DNA of 64,000 bases. Source: CAZHFW01 sp964531675. Lineage in GTDB: Bacteria > Planctomycetota > Phycisphaerae > Phycisphaerales > UBA1924. The stretch spans positions 62,001-126,000 of the forward strand of contig CAZHFW010000002.1 in assembly GCA_964531675.1 (NCBI GenBank), read 5' to 3'. How positions within the stretch are numbered: position 1 is the first letter of the stretch; each line of letters begins with the position of its first letter. The translations under genes were made by a program, and so were the position numbers. Positions 22,501-29,375 of the stretch are shown piece by piece. The notes under the pieces were generated by a model. The model saw only the letters and a program-made list of their open reading frames with translations, was not told where the DNA came from and made no database searches.

Positions 22501-22981
22501 CTTCTCCACGGTTTACATCACCAACTCCGCCGACCCGCTCTCGGTTGGCTTCAGCAACCTCAACACCCGTGGCCTGAGCACCGCACTGGTCTCCACCGAG
22601 CCCTACGGCTTCAGCCAGGGTTCCGACCCGCTCAACGCCAACCGCAAGGACGAAGCAGTCGTCTTCTTCCCGAGCTTCAACTCCTTGGGCCTGGCCCCGG
22701 GACAGACCGGCCTCGACTCCATGAGCCAGTCGATGACGGCGGCCGTCGCCCGCCGCGTGGGCGAACTCATGGGCCTGCGCATCACCGAGACCGACGCGTC
22801 GGCCAACCCCGACGTGATGAACGCCAGCTCGGTCACCCAGCGTCCCGCCGGCTCGGGCTACACCCTCTCGAACGTGAACCGCCTCCTGTCGGGCACGCTC
22901 GACGAGATCTCCCGCTCCGACTTCTTCCTGGGTCAGCAGAACTCCGCGTCGCTCCTCGACAAGGTCCTGCTCACCAAGTAA
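13568..22981 (+). CDS. Giant surface/secreted protein with LEPR motif, PPC-like domain and zincin-like C-terminus
   Basis: 3,137 residues. An Arg/Ser-rich N-terminus leads to DVLEPRQMLFA, a planctomycete LEPR-XLL-type motif (LEPR at 44-47). Most of the protein is a long beta-rich region of short Gly-x-Ile/Val units such as GNVGTGVKISGDLGG. Loop motifs recur, for example DGLYNTADDLVTDG and DGFFGTADDLVADG. A pre-peptidase C-terminal (PPC)-like domain lies at about 2520-2630 (DVDLYSITLQAGQIVRLGA). The last 230 residues resemble a metalloprotease domain, but the zinc-binding positions read RRVGELMGLR (3062-3071) and a Met-turn-like DVMN follows. No PEP-CTERM tail. Probably a large cell-surface or matrix protein. 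Confidence 0.9.
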   Translation: MPRSTKARSYLRSSRRSVGTSGGSSPAALAVGAGLASRPSVDVLEPRQMLFALTLTANDFDPATGQYSRQVDAAYFAPYLRSSIDVQQTQPQTRAENFDQQNLGAVNSGTILQQSFIRVVHTITPAANVSIVGAYGDPQQTNKLMLVRFVSTGQNVAFRVQNSDTDTGPALAFSQISFEARADNPNNTGVGLDTDNTTVDLMFNGAVLQSYTGAALRALSNTGTGIGTFSFQATGGNTAFDQIRIRATGGGAQSAFRIDNMNFTLPVSPYLALLQSRVFGFRAVLTGPIGASAIFTDLYGRDMIATLGIGTAANGQQVRFDLDGNGIPEGNDGIGKIELSNTDATTTLTLVGGTVGLDTNQQDILVLPTDFTTLGFEQAGFGFIYSSLDRRMSGLPPAGGTVIVGSPIVRPLNNYNPGGQAPGTGFVVTSGFARTDQGVVVHGSIGSINIPGFVFGSSKIEGAAEKVAFGAIYGSMTVNGDLSQFISATDAGLWYIDTGTRLDFTTSTLNRTGSQLIVGRTLGEVAIGGRSLLDVTVVGDLNQPSLRPPREVYTYLEREVTYGIARDATITATWAAMANNAAFAVAANAGTFRQGGQAVLFADGLYRNDTIMGAEFVGNVGTGVKISGDLGGADPANTTADPSDVYGFPAGPDQEVTVSLDLNTAASFLYFRIVDQDGRTIQSTNLSAETGRTQNLRFRPQQQSVYYLVVTDPFGFNTDEAINSVYTVQISGMTSVTMGSYHVAASSGQTGLGSTFTNTVTVLSGSVGSIRVATGKVGMASGADEDPSPAFNFVETTDDARMGFSGGTFSIAGSLINVTVGNDFGRGDQGGEPNLVFQIGGDLGSVYTGLVNIGGTVGPQQGDVNLPVIFNIGGRAGVFDIRGAVGVDQNNTTNQRQQEGEGALIINTGQKGGDGSIGMIRIGSMVNADSITVNTSANSTIGAYLIQQDLPLANDGSDGIRDATFGTRITPGFNSDIRFFDTPEIDLVNSNNAGVPLLTGTWQEFVDDGGGRVRIRVSGTGLPVGQVRGRIKTLPVAGSQGVAIGRLDAVDLTGGATLEIESIGTPSSGDVISIGRIIIANSDVGSGITIKGTTQVDVWQIVQTGGAAMSFINNQTTLGDIVAIDVIGLTTLQITTGDLGRTQVPGFGPQLIGPYLGLARGLVGTVGGALGIPGEIMHNGQWSGATFRALNSTATGGATAAADDLGAPFDPYLNGIVIRTGDIQDVQVGGAIGDVIMQGGSAQGTGGTAANGNIIRLTANFDRTTPAGRFDGIIGTIFGQTLSLINVGDGLAQNDGAALSTTGIFAIDDIVTIEATLTGSFLSSRIVASNVVAQGGQAFNGIQLINVNSKGGDFKDLTIAVGDQDDFWISFIYPDGRVPRGTISEIRGRDADFFRVSVYAAQLDAMNLTNGAFDASDVSVTGDIGTIIATEYRNSTLVGETAEFHFNRFIVGGDVRQVTTTGLTGDMKDLSFDIIGSFLVDVSARNISRVRLDVDNTIPLIRTGDSLVGSTIIAGRVQRVDAKGSIRTTAFNVAGPIDDVKAGNAIINSQFNANGQFGTIGKITAAQFMSGTIRSANSINTIEVTAGDAIIDVKTGNAATGIVDTIKVARDLDLTSDIAGTVNTITAGRHIGNRAKPNVIVVRGTVKKIEAGGQLYSDIRAGQTVESVKLGAVSAKPQDNQVGSGSIIAFGRIVKVDVEGDFGGDIISYSGGIGQVNITNGSFYPKRTIAAYSGHIDAVTITNGSLFGNVHADWILYQLAVNGLADGVFGDIGINPAMSTGVSYDALRNQLPVGVVPTAAVDGPTISAGWNVGVVYVGNGSIFETSIIAGRAIGYVIVNRGDITNDNLTPTIGSAIVAGDSIFSVSVPDGSINLSYILAGQTDLGADKRPTGTGANHDTVKSGWINQISAGVSMYAVVVSAGMNSGTDGLYNTADDLVTDGVSFVNTINSPAVTAVSVFSDSLALSILNDSRLFKSGINLALEEGRIDPGFGVAGPAIGPAGISFTWGADSGTITFSGPGQAFWDSATGRIVVYNSDLSSTLVVNSTTGKLTDFDIVTNDDCSIGNIVIQSDLFGDSDIIVDAYLQSLTMGNYRGTGDIKMGGDFGTFTSGDFQGGTISANQTAYINIFGNFGAANPDVTNEAKIDLLAVGAIYVAGAARATINVDRDSTGMTFGTLDNALVRSGTSIGGLVAGSINESRVSAGDFFGNLKVNGDVFDSQIMVGGDTGSDSNFGGSGINADKVRTGFMGPVTISGNFAQSDLTAGRLRGADGFFGTADDLVADGRSVIGDVTITGTQVGSDRNSESYRISSTGSLGKVTIGGQPGKATGNFLPEVQNTTAQTFQVNDLQVTVDSQVYTARIFFNQAPNFSTLSPALSVSEVRGATLIRLVEGVDYTLANDAANNAVKIIFSRSVTQRNLPQVAGVPGPGIYRFDLDQSLFRAQLTNARLDGNGDGTASTGDNYSQNAIVGDAGDKVSSTQASSSVDPAYIVDFYGPTNLDKVLDNNYTPDGLPDVNKTFTIRGAIGDHPDNDTNNFRFAGDVDLYSITLQAGQIVRLGAMQGSAAATNLRLVSPDGTVLSPLGAGTQAVSLPSTAPGTTDLSFEQNYLIKTTGQYFIFAGNAAFTAPDDLTLVPNLDPVPSGIGDYNFSLQIYDDGDSGFSATTSAGNGTNIVNAPAPADFGSADTLTINGYTFTLDRATNTVSGNNGGSIGSYRSADGTLSTFLDASIGPSRSPGLPGTIFPDVDIFHLNNRLGITPGTRITVTVRLNQFGSDLGARNQNITDVTTALASDFRGAVQFGVFQTSNSVAVDDASMVFSPTSFSPNGGTPNTVIADDGSTKYGYDSQGDFYISFLAPSRFGSGDSTPASYAVYLQGVYQADYRLEVVTAPGTSTRTRTVQNVLLEFNGGSINWLQVAKQVTQLTGFSSSVLGFTGTASNGQTVDTYLKTQVRDQLQAIFDAAGLNTRFSFNPTDFEFQDFSTVYITNSADPLSVGFSNLNTRGLSTALVSTEPYGFSQGSDPLNANRKDEAVVFFPSFNSLGLAPGQTGLDSMSQSMTAAVARRVGELMGLRITETDASANPDVMNASSVTQRPAGSGYTLSNVNRLLSGTLDEISRSDFFLGQQNSASLLDKVLLTK

Positions 22982-23001
22982 TCGTCTCACCCACAAACAC
23001 A

Positions 23002-23034
23002 AACGCCCGGGCCGCTCTGGCTCGGGCGTTTTTC
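23002..23034 (+). terminator. Intrinsic terminator after the giant gene
   Basis: 12-bp stem (23002-23013 with 23019-23030, one G-U pair) closing a short loop and followed by a T-rich tract. It lies 20 bases after the stop codon. Confidence 0.88.
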
Positions 23035-23078
23035 TTTGGTGGACTTTCGTTTGTTCAGCCGGCCCGCGCCGAGGCGAC

Positions 23079-24497
23079 TCACGCGCCCTTGCGGAACTCG
23101 GGGCGGTTGAGCAGGGTCTCGAGCCTCGAAGTCAGCGACTCGGCCTCGCGCATCACCTGATCGAGCGTCCGGCCGCAATCGTGGGCCTGGTGGATGATCT
23201 GCGCGAGCCACTCGCCCATCTTGCGGGTCTGGTCGGCGACCTGCTCAAGGTTGGCGCCCGCCGCGTTCTGGTTCGCCTCCGAGAGCGAGTTCTCCACGCG
23301 TGCCGTCACGCTCTGCACCCGCGTCTCCAGCTCGTTCATCCGCGTCTGCAGGCGCGTCTCGGCGTCGCCGATGCGCGTGCCCGCGGTCTGGGCCGCCGCC
23401 AGGAGCTGGGTCAGGCGTCCCTCGATCGCGTCGATCTTCGCGGCCCCGTCGAGCAGCTCCGCACCCAGCGCCGCCCGGGCCTGATCGGCCTGGGTCTTCA
23501 CCGCTTCGAGCTGCGTGGTCGCAAAGACCGCGCTCTGGGCCAGGTCCTCGGCCTTGGTGATCATCGCCTCAAAGCGGCCCAGATCACCCAGGCTCTGGCG
23601 GATCCCCGCCAGACGCTCCAGCGCCTTCTCGAGCTTGGCGGGCTTGAACTTCTCGACCTCGGTCAGCGACGACTGCGCCTGCGTGATGCGTTCGTCCAGA
23701 GCCTTCGCAGCCAGCTCGGCGTCGCGGGTCTTCAGGGCCAGTTCCGATTCGCAGTCGACGACGCGGGCCGCCAGACGCTTCTCCAGATCTTCGACCTGAT
23801 GCTGGCGTGCCGCTGCGGAGCGCTGCGACTGGGCCTCGGCCAGGTTCACGAGGCTCGAGACGCGGGCTTCGGCCTCGGTGACGTTCTGTTCCAGATGGGC
23901 CGCCGCCGCGTTGGCGCGGTCGATGACAGGCTGGCTCGCGTCCACGATCGCGGCCTTGGCCAGCGTGTCCATGCGCTCGCGCAGCGAGGACTCGAACTGC
24001 TCGCGGAACTGGCGGACATGATCGTCGACGACCGTCGCCAGCTGTTCCTCCAGCTCTTTGCGGGCCTTCTCGACCGCCTTGGCCTTCTCACCCGCCAGGA
24101 GCTCCATGGGAAGGCTCAGGAGCTGCTCGGCCTTGGCCAGGCGCTGGTCGAGCATGGGCAACGCCCGGGCCGCCTGCTCGACGCGGGTCTGGAGCTGCTT
24201 GTTGAGGGCGCCCACGCCCCCCTCGGCGGAGCGGGCCTGATCCGCCGCGGACTTCAAGAGGTCGCGCTGCACCGCAGCATCGCCCACGAGCTTGCGGAGG
24301 ATGGACGCGTATTCCTCGAACGCGAGGCGATCGACCACCCGCGGGCTGGCGAAGATGGCTTGGAGGTCGGTGCTCCCCGCAGGCTTGGGCTCAAGGCCCA
24401 GGGCCTCGGGCGTCTGGTCGAGCATGGCGGTCTGGCCCGAGGATTGGCCGAGGGTCGGGCTGGCGGGGGTGCTCTGGCCTGTTCCGGTGCGCGTCAT
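23079..24497 (-). CDS. Long coiled-coil protein, function unknown
   Basis: 472 residues, cytoplasmic by composition (no signal peptide or membrane helix). From about residue 60 to the end the sequence is almost entirely helical, with heptad-like Ala/Leu/Glu/Gln/Arg patterns (for example KAVEKARKELEEQLATVVDD). This is typical of elongated coiled coils, as in KfrA-, SMC- or MCP-like rods. The first 45 residues are Thr/Ser/Pro/Gly-rich and disordered. ATG 24497 is chosen because GGAGGA lies 7 bases upstream; an ATG six codons earlier lacks this. Divergent from the pseudouridine synthase gene. No catalytic motif seen. Confidence 0.8.
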   Translation of the reverse strand: MTRTGTGQSTPASPTLGQSSGQTAMLDQTPEALGLEPKPAGSTDLQAIFASPRVVDRLAFEEYASILRKLVGDAAVQRDLLKSAADQARSAEGGVGALNKQLQTRVEQAARALPMLDQRLAKAEQLLSLPMELLAGEKAKAVEKARKELEEQLATVVDDHVRQFREQFESSLRERMDTLAKAAIVDASQPVIDRANAAAAHLEQNVTEAEARVSSLVNLAEAQSQRSAAARQHQVEDLEKRLAARVVDCESELALKTRDAELAAKALDERITQAQSSLTEVEKFKPAKLEKALERLAGIRQSLGDLGRFEAMITKAEDLAQSAVFATTQLEAVKTQADQARAALGAELLDGAAKIDAIEGRLTQLLAAAQTAGTRIGDAETRLQTRMNELETRVQSVTARVENSLSEANQNAAGANLEQVADQTRKMGEWLAQIIHQAHDCGRTLDQVMREAESLTSRLETLLNRPEFRKGA

Positions 24498-24653
24498 GCG
24501 TCCTCCACGCGGCATCCTGCCGCGTTGGAAGTATCGGCCCGGCGGGTCGAGTTTCCGCACAACCCCGGGGGCCGCGTGCAGTGGGGGAGCCCCCGGGCAG
24601 TCCGCAAGGCAAGGCCCTCGGGCGGGGGCGGGCGGTTCACCTACCATCCGCCT

Positions 24654-25910
24654 GTGAAAGAAGGCTGGGACAAGCTCGATCAGATCGACCTCAAGAACCC
24701 CGAGCGGGGTATTCGCCTCCAACGCCACCTGGCGGACCTGGGGGTCGCGGCCCGGCGGGCCTGCGAGCGCCTCATCGAGGAGGGCCGGGTCGAGATCAAC
24801 GGCAAGGTCGTCACCAAGCTCCCGATCTTCGTCGACCCCGAGCGCGACCACATCATGGTCGACGGCCGCCCCTTGCAGAAGACCGCCAAGGTCAGGCGCA
24901 TCTACGTGATGCTCCACAAGCCCGAGCGCACGCTCACCGTCTCGGCCGACGAGCCCGGAGCCGATCGACGCACCGTGCTCGACCTGGTCCAGCACCCCGC
25001 CGCCAAGCGGCTCTATCCGGTCGGACGCCTTGAGTACGACGCCACCGGCCTGGTGCTTCTCACCAACGATGGCGAGCTGGCCAACCGGCTCTCGCACCCC
25101 AAGTTCGGCATCGCCAAGGTGTATCAGGCGACCGTGAAGGGCGACGTGCCCGACGCGGTGCTGGCCGAGCTCGAACAGGAGATCTTCCTGGCCGAACGCA
25201 AGGCCGCCCGCACCCAGACGCGCATGAAGGCCGCGGGCGTGAAGTTCAAAGGCGAAGTGCCCAAGCAGCTCCGGACCAGCAAGCCCATCAAGGGCATCTA
25301 TCGTGCAGCACACGTCAACCTCCGCGCCATGAAGCGGGCCGAAGGCAAGACCATCGTCGAGATCACGCTCACCGAAGGCCGCAACCGGCACGTCGAAGGA
25401 ATCTTCGCGGCGCGGGGCTTCCCCATCCGCAAGCTCACCCAGGTGGCCCTGGGACCATTGAACCTGCGCGGGCTGGCGATCGGCGCCTGGCGCGAGCTGG
25501 ACCGCGAAGAGATCTACGCCCTGACGCGCTCCGTCAAGGAGCGGTCCAAATCGGGTGGCAAGTCAGGGAGCAAGTCCGGCGGCAAGCACGGCGGTCCATC
25601 GGGCAGCAAGTCCGAACGCCCCCAGGTCCGCGAGGGCGAGCCCGAAGTGCGCGAACGCTGGGTCACCGGCGAACCCTCGCCGCGCAGCCCGCAGCGGGGT
25701 CGAACCGGCGAGCCCTCCCGAACCGAGTCCGTATCGGGAGCTGGAACGCCGCAGGCCCGCCGCCCGCAGGCCCAAGGTGGCTCCCAAGCCACGGGCAGCC
25801 CGCAATCCCGGGGCGAAATGACCGATAAACCAGTGGCGTCCGCGCGGGATGATGCAGCCGTGGCGCCCTCGCGGCGCAAGCCTCGCGTGATCGGCGGCAA
25901 GCCCTCCTGA
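24654..25910 (+). CDS. RluB/RsuA-type pseudouridine synthase with basic tail
   Basis: Predicted to convert a uridine in rRNA to pseudouridine. 418 residues. The S4 RNA-binding domain is at 20-68 (RLQRHLADLGVAARRACERL), followed by the RsuA/RluB catalytic fold with YVMLHKPERTLTV at 84-96 and LTEGRNRHVEGIFAARGFPI further on. The catalytic block, normally GRLD, reads GRLEYDATGLVLLTNDG (124-140), so the usual nucleophilic Asp is Glu127; Asp129 is nearby. After about residue 285 comes a low-complexity Ser/Lys/Gly/Arg/Pro tail of about 130 residues, probably unstructured and RNA-binding. The start is GTG 24654, where similarity begins; its Shine-Dalgarno is weak. The next gene follows with TGATG overlap. 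Confidence 0.85.
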   Translation: MKEGWDKLDQIDLKNPERGIRLQRHLADLGVAARRACERLIEEGRVEINGKVVTKLPIFVDPERDHIMVDGRPLQKTAKVRRIYVMLHKPERTLTVSADEPGADRRTVLDLVQHPAAKRLYPVGRLEYDATGLVLLTNDGELANRLSHPKFGIAKVYQATVKGDVPDAVLAELEQEIFLAERKAARTQTRMKAAGVKFKGEVPKQLRTSKPIKGIYRAAHVNLRAMKRAEGKTIVEITLTEGRNRHVEGIFAARGFPIRKLTQVALGPLNLRGLAIGAWRELDREEIYALTRSVKERSKSGGKSGSKSGGKHGGPSGSKSERPQVREGEPEVRERWVTGEPSPRSPQRGRTGEPSRTESVSGAGTPQARRPQAQGGSQATGSPQSRGEMTDKPVASARDDAAVAPSRRKPRVIGGKPS

Positions 25911-25933
25911 TGAGGCCTGGCCAGGGAGACCGG

Positions 25934-27523
25934 ATGAAGCTTCTTCGACCTCTGATGTCGGTGCCGGTGTTCCGCGGGCTGGCCTTCCTGTTGGCCGCCC
26001 TGGGGCTCGTGAAGCTCTCCCAGAGCACGCTTGCCGCCATCGAGACGCCCCGCGGCGCGCTGGCGGTCCTCACGCTCGCGGTGCGCAACGGCCGGCGCGT
26101 GAACCTGTTCCGGATGGCCGCCGCCCTGGCGTACCGCACCATCTTCGGCCTCATCCCCGTGCTCGTGGTCTCGCTGGTGGTCCTGGGCTCATTCGCGAAG
26201 GACGATCAGATCGAGGACGCGGTCAAGCGGATGATCGGCTTCGCGGGCCTGAGCGAGATCGTCCTGGAGAACAAGTCGCAGAACGAGGGCGGCGCGCATC
26301 CTTCCTCCAACTGGCTCCCGATCATGGGCGACCACTCGCAGTCGCTCCTTCCCGAGCAGGACAGCAGCAGCGCCGTCGCGGCTGACAAGACGCCCGCGAC
26401 CATCGAGCAGTGGATCACGGGAATCGTTAAGCGCGTCCGCGCTATTCCGTTCGGCGCCATCGGGCTGGTTGGCGTCGCCGCCCTGATTTACGCGGCGATC
26501 TCGATGATGGTCGAGGTCGAGCAGGCATTCAACCACGTGTGCCGGGCCCCCAGCGGGCGTTCATGGGCGCGGCGGATCACCCAGTACTGGACGCTGCTCA
26601 CGCTCGGACCCTTGTTCCTCTTCGCCTCGTTCTTCGTGGGCGAGAGCGCCAACCGCGTGATCGTGACCCTCTCGCAGACGCAGGTTCTCTCGGGTTTCAA
26701 GGAGATCATGCTCAACGCGGGCGCCAAGGCGACCGCTGCCGCGATCAGCACGCTGCTCCTGCTCATCGTGTACACGACCGTTCCGAACACGCGCGTGCGC
26801 ATGGGCCCCGCGTTGATCGGCGCGACCTTCGCCGCGATCCTCTGGGAAGCGGGCAAGTGGGGATTCACCCAGTACATCCGCTCCTCGAGCTCGTACTCGA
26901 CGATCTACGGCGCCCTGGCGGTGCTCCCGCTGTTCATGCTCTGGGTGTATCTCACCTGGGTGATCGTGCTGCTCGGTCTGCAGCTCGCCCACGCGCTGCA
27001 GACGTACAACATCATCAAGGTCCAGAAGCTCCGCATCGGACTCCTGGAGATGAACGAGAATCAGGGGCCCAAGATCGTCGATCCCGCCCTGGTGCTGCCC
27101 ATCGCCGCCGCGGTGGCGCGGGACTTCCGCGCCGGCAAGGTCGTCGAGCGCTCGCGGATCGCATCCATCGTCGGGCTCGACGATCGCACCACCGCCGACC
27201 TGCTCGACAGGCTCGCGCAGGTGGGCGTGGTGCACCGCGTGAGCCGGGGCGAAGGCGACGAGGGCTTCTGCCTGGCCAGGCCTCCCGAGGCGATCGGCGT
27301 GGTGGAACTCCTGGACGCCGCCCGCTCCATGACCACCGATCAGGGCCGCAAACGCGAAGCCGACGAGGCCATGGAGATGCTCGGCAAGCTCGAAGAGACG
27401 CGCCGGGCCGCGGTGCGCAACCAGACGCTGGCGGACTATCTCAAGGCCGAGCCCGCGGCCAAGGCCGAGACATTCGGCCCTGGCCAGGCCGGCAGCGTGA
27501 CCGCGGCGCCCAAGCTCGGATAA
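25934..27523 (+). CDS. YihY/BrkB-family membrane protein with C-terminal winged helix
   Basis: 529 residues. The first 360 match the YihY (BrkB, formerly 'RNase BN') integral membrane family: ALAYRTIFGLIPVLVVSLVV, a conserved TxxRxxxGPALIGA block, and SSSYSTIYGALAVLPLFMLWVYL before the last helix. The function of the family is not settled. After the helices, VARDFRAGKVVERSRIASIVGLDDRTTADLLDRLAQVGVV (about 391-430) looks like a winged-helix domain, as in some longer family members. The ATG at 25934 has GGGAG at good spacing; an in-frame ATG at 25910 overlaps the upstream stop. Probably co-transcribed with the pseudouridine synthase. Confidence 0.87.
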   Translation: MKLLRPLMSVPVFRGLAFLLAALGLVKLSQSTLAAIETPRGALAVLTLAVRNGRRVNLFRMAAALAYRTIFGLIPVLVVSLVVLGSFAKDDQIEDAVKRMIGFAGLSEIVLENKSQNEGGAHPSSNWLPIMGDHSQSLLPEQDSSSAVAADKTPATIEQWITGIVKRVRAIPFGAIGLVGVAALIYAAISMMVEVEQAFNHVCRAPSGRSWARRITQYWTLLTLGPLFLFASFFVGESANRVIVTLSQTQVLSGFKEIMLNAGAKATAAAISTLLLLIVYTTVPNTRVRMGPALIGATFAAILWEAGKWGFTQYIRSSSSYSTIYGALAVLPLFMLWVYLTWVIVLLGLQLAHALQTYNIIKVQKLRIGLLEMNENQGPKIVDPALVLPIAAAVARDFRAGKVVERSRIASIVGLDDRTTADLLDRLAQVGVVHRVSRGEGDEGFCLARPPEAIGVVELLDAARSMTTDQGRKREADEAMEMLGKLEETRRAAVRNQTLADYLKAEPAAKAETFGPGQAGSVTAAPKLG

Positions 27524-27625
27524 GCTTGAATTCGCTGGGGTGATGACGGGGACGCGTGTTTCCCCCGGGGTCGATGGACCCCGGGCGCGACCATACACTC
27601 CCGTTCCTTCAACCCAGGAGCATGC

Positions 27626-29134
27626 ATGTTCAACTCGATTTCGGTCGGCGGCAAAGGCGGCGACGTGATCGTCGTGGCCCACTTCACGGACAAAGACTCC
27701 AAGCCGACGGGCCTGGACAAGGCGACGCTCAAGAAGCTGACCGCACTCGGGCTGGCCGACCAGGCCGCGCAGGCGCTGGCCGCTCCGGAAGCCACGGGCG
27801 AAGCCGGCGCGATCGCCGAGGCCCACGGGAACAAGAACATCCGCCGCGTCATCGTCGTCGGACTCGGCAAGGCCGAGGGCTTTGATCCCGGCGCGCTGCG
27901 GAACGTCGCGGGCAACCTGGGCCGTCGTCTGGCCGCGGTGAAGGCCTCTGCCGTCACGCTCGAACTGGGCGGCGCGCTGAAGGAAGCCGGCGCCAATCCC
28001 AGGACCGCCGGCATCGCGGTGGGCGAAGGCCTCGGACTCCTGGGCTGGGTCTGCGATCAGTTCCGAGGCAAGGCGACCACCGCGCCCAAGCGCGTGGACC
28101 TGCACCTGCGCAGCGACGACGCGCGCTTCGTCGAAGGCCTGGAGCGCGGCCTCGCGCTCGCCCAGAGCACCAACTACACCCGCACGCTCTCCCAGACCCC
28201 GCCCAACATCGCGACCCCCGAGTTCATGTCCAAGGAAGCCAAGAAGCTCGCGGACAAGTGCGGCCTGAAATACAAGGAGTTCGCGGGCGACGCCCTCAAG
28301 AAGGAAAAACTCACGGGCCACATCGAGGTCGGCAAGGCCAGCGAAAACAAGCCCCGCATGATCAGGCTCGAGTACACGCCCAAGAAGGCCCCCAAGAACG
28401 CCAAGCCCGTCGTCCTCATCGGCAAGACCATGTGCTACGACACCGGCGGCCTCTCCCTCAAGATCAACAACGGCATGGTGGGCATGAAGCGTGATAAGGA
28501 CGGCGGGTGCGCCGTCCTGGGCGCCATGCACGCCATCGCCACCGTCATCAAGCCCGATGTCCCCGTCGTCGCGCTCCTCGCCGCCGCGGAGAACTCCATC
28601 AGCGACGAGGCCTACCGCCCCGATGACGTCATCACCTACCGCAACGGCGTGACCGTCGAAGTGACCAACACCGACGCCGAGGGGCGGCTCGTGCTCGCCG
28701 ACTGCCTCGTGTGGGCCTGCGAGATCGAGAAGCCGCGCTACATCGTCGACCTGGCGACCCTCACCGGAGGCGTGGTCGTGGCGCTGGGCTCCACGTTCTG
28801 CGGCATGTTCTGCGAGGACGATCGTCTCCGCGCCAAGGTCGAGAAGGCCGCGGAACTCGGAGGCGAGCGCGTGTGGCGTCTGCCCATGCACGCGGAGTAT
28901 CGCGACATGATGAAGTCGCCCGTCGCGGACATCCTCAACTCCAACCCGAATCGCAAGGCCCATCCGATCCAGGGCGCCGCGTTCCTGTCGTACTTCGTGG
29001 AAGAGAACGTGCCGTGGTGCCACCTGGACATCGCGGGCGTGCACGTCTCGGAGAAGAACGCGGGCTGCTGGATCGACGGACCAACAGGCTGGGGCGTGCG
29101 CACCTTGGCCAACCTGGTCGAGTCCGAGCGGTAA
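27626..29134 (+). CDS. pepA: M17 leucyl aminopeptidase
   Basis: Cytosolic hexameric metallo-aminopeptidase that releases N-terminal residues from peptides. 502 residues, the normal length. The N-terminal macro-like domain is followed by the catalytic domain. VVLIGKTMCYDTGGLSLK holds the metal-binding Lys and Asp, MKRDKDGG the next Asp, and NTDAEGRLVLAD (near 349-360) is the family signature with the last ligands and the catalytic Arg. The usual GKG(I/V)TFD reads GKTMCYD, a mild divergence. ATG 27626 follows AGGAG by 5 bases. Monocistronic, ended by the terminator at 29175. Confidence 0.95.
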   Translation: MFNSISVGGKGGDVIVVAHFTDKDSKPTGLDKATLKKLTALGLADQAAQALAAPEATGEAGAIAEAHGNKNIRRVIVVGLGKAEGFDPGALRNVAGNLGRRLAAVKASAVTLELGGALKEAGANPRTAGIAVGEGLGLLGWVCDQFRGKATTAPKRVDLHLRSDDARFVEGLERGLALAQSTNYTRTLSQTPPNIATPEFMSKEAKKLADKCGLKYKEFAGDALKKEKLTGHIEVGKASENKPRMIRLEYTPKKAPKNAKPVVLIGKTMCYDTGGLSLKINNGMVGMKRDKDGGCAVLGAMHAIATVIKPDVPVVALLAAAENSISDEAYRPDDVITYRNGVTVEVTNTDAEGRLVLADCLVWACEIEKPRYIVDLATLTGGVVVALGSTFCGMFCEDDRLRAKVEKAAELGGERVWRLPMHAEYRDMMKSPVADILNSNPNRKAHPIQGAAFLSYFVEENVPWCHLDIAGVHVSEKNAGCWIDGPTGWGVRTLANLVESER

Positions 29135-29174
29135 GGGATCTGCAAGGACAAGACGGAACCCGAGCGTAAACAAG

Positions 29175-29212
29175 ACGGCCTTTCCCAGCTTTCCAGCGGG
29201 AAAGGCCGTTTC
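29175..29212 (+). terminator. Intrinsic terminator after pepA
   Basis: Perfect 12-bp stem (29175-29186 with 29198-29209), 11-base loop, then a short pyrimidine tract TTCTC. Confidence 0.8.
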
Positions 29213-29286
29213 TCGTTATTGGACGAAAAGGGCGGCCCCGATAACAAGAACTATGGTTTTCAAGGGAAAACAAAGATTGATTTCCC

Positions 29287-29314
29287 TTGACACCCCCACG
29301 ATTTTGGTGATGAT
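29287..29314 (+). promoter_or_regulatory. Possible sigma-70 promoter of the PEP-CTERM gene
   Basis: A perfect TTGACA at 29287-29292 is followed after 16 bases by GATGAT (29309-29314), four of six matches to the -10 consensus. It lies in a locally AT-rich stretch about 62 bases before the start codon. Confidence 0.4.
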
Positions 29315-29375
29315 CGGGGCGTGCCCGAGCGGCTGGATACCGCTTCGAACCAGACAGGCACGAGGAGAAAGGTAC

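Noticed and set aside
13391..23002. A 3,203-codon open frame on the minus strand opposite the giant gene.
   Set aside because: Its translation is an Asp/Val/Gly/Arg mixture without domains, as expected when GC-biased codons are read backwards. The plus strand has the start signal, LEPR motif and terminator.
29315..29362. A stretch resembling the D arm and T loop of a tRNA-Ser (TGCCCGAGCGGCTGGA, then TTCGAAC).
   Set aside because: There is no anticodon stem, and the acceptor arms do not pair over the required distance. It is at most a chance match or a remnant.
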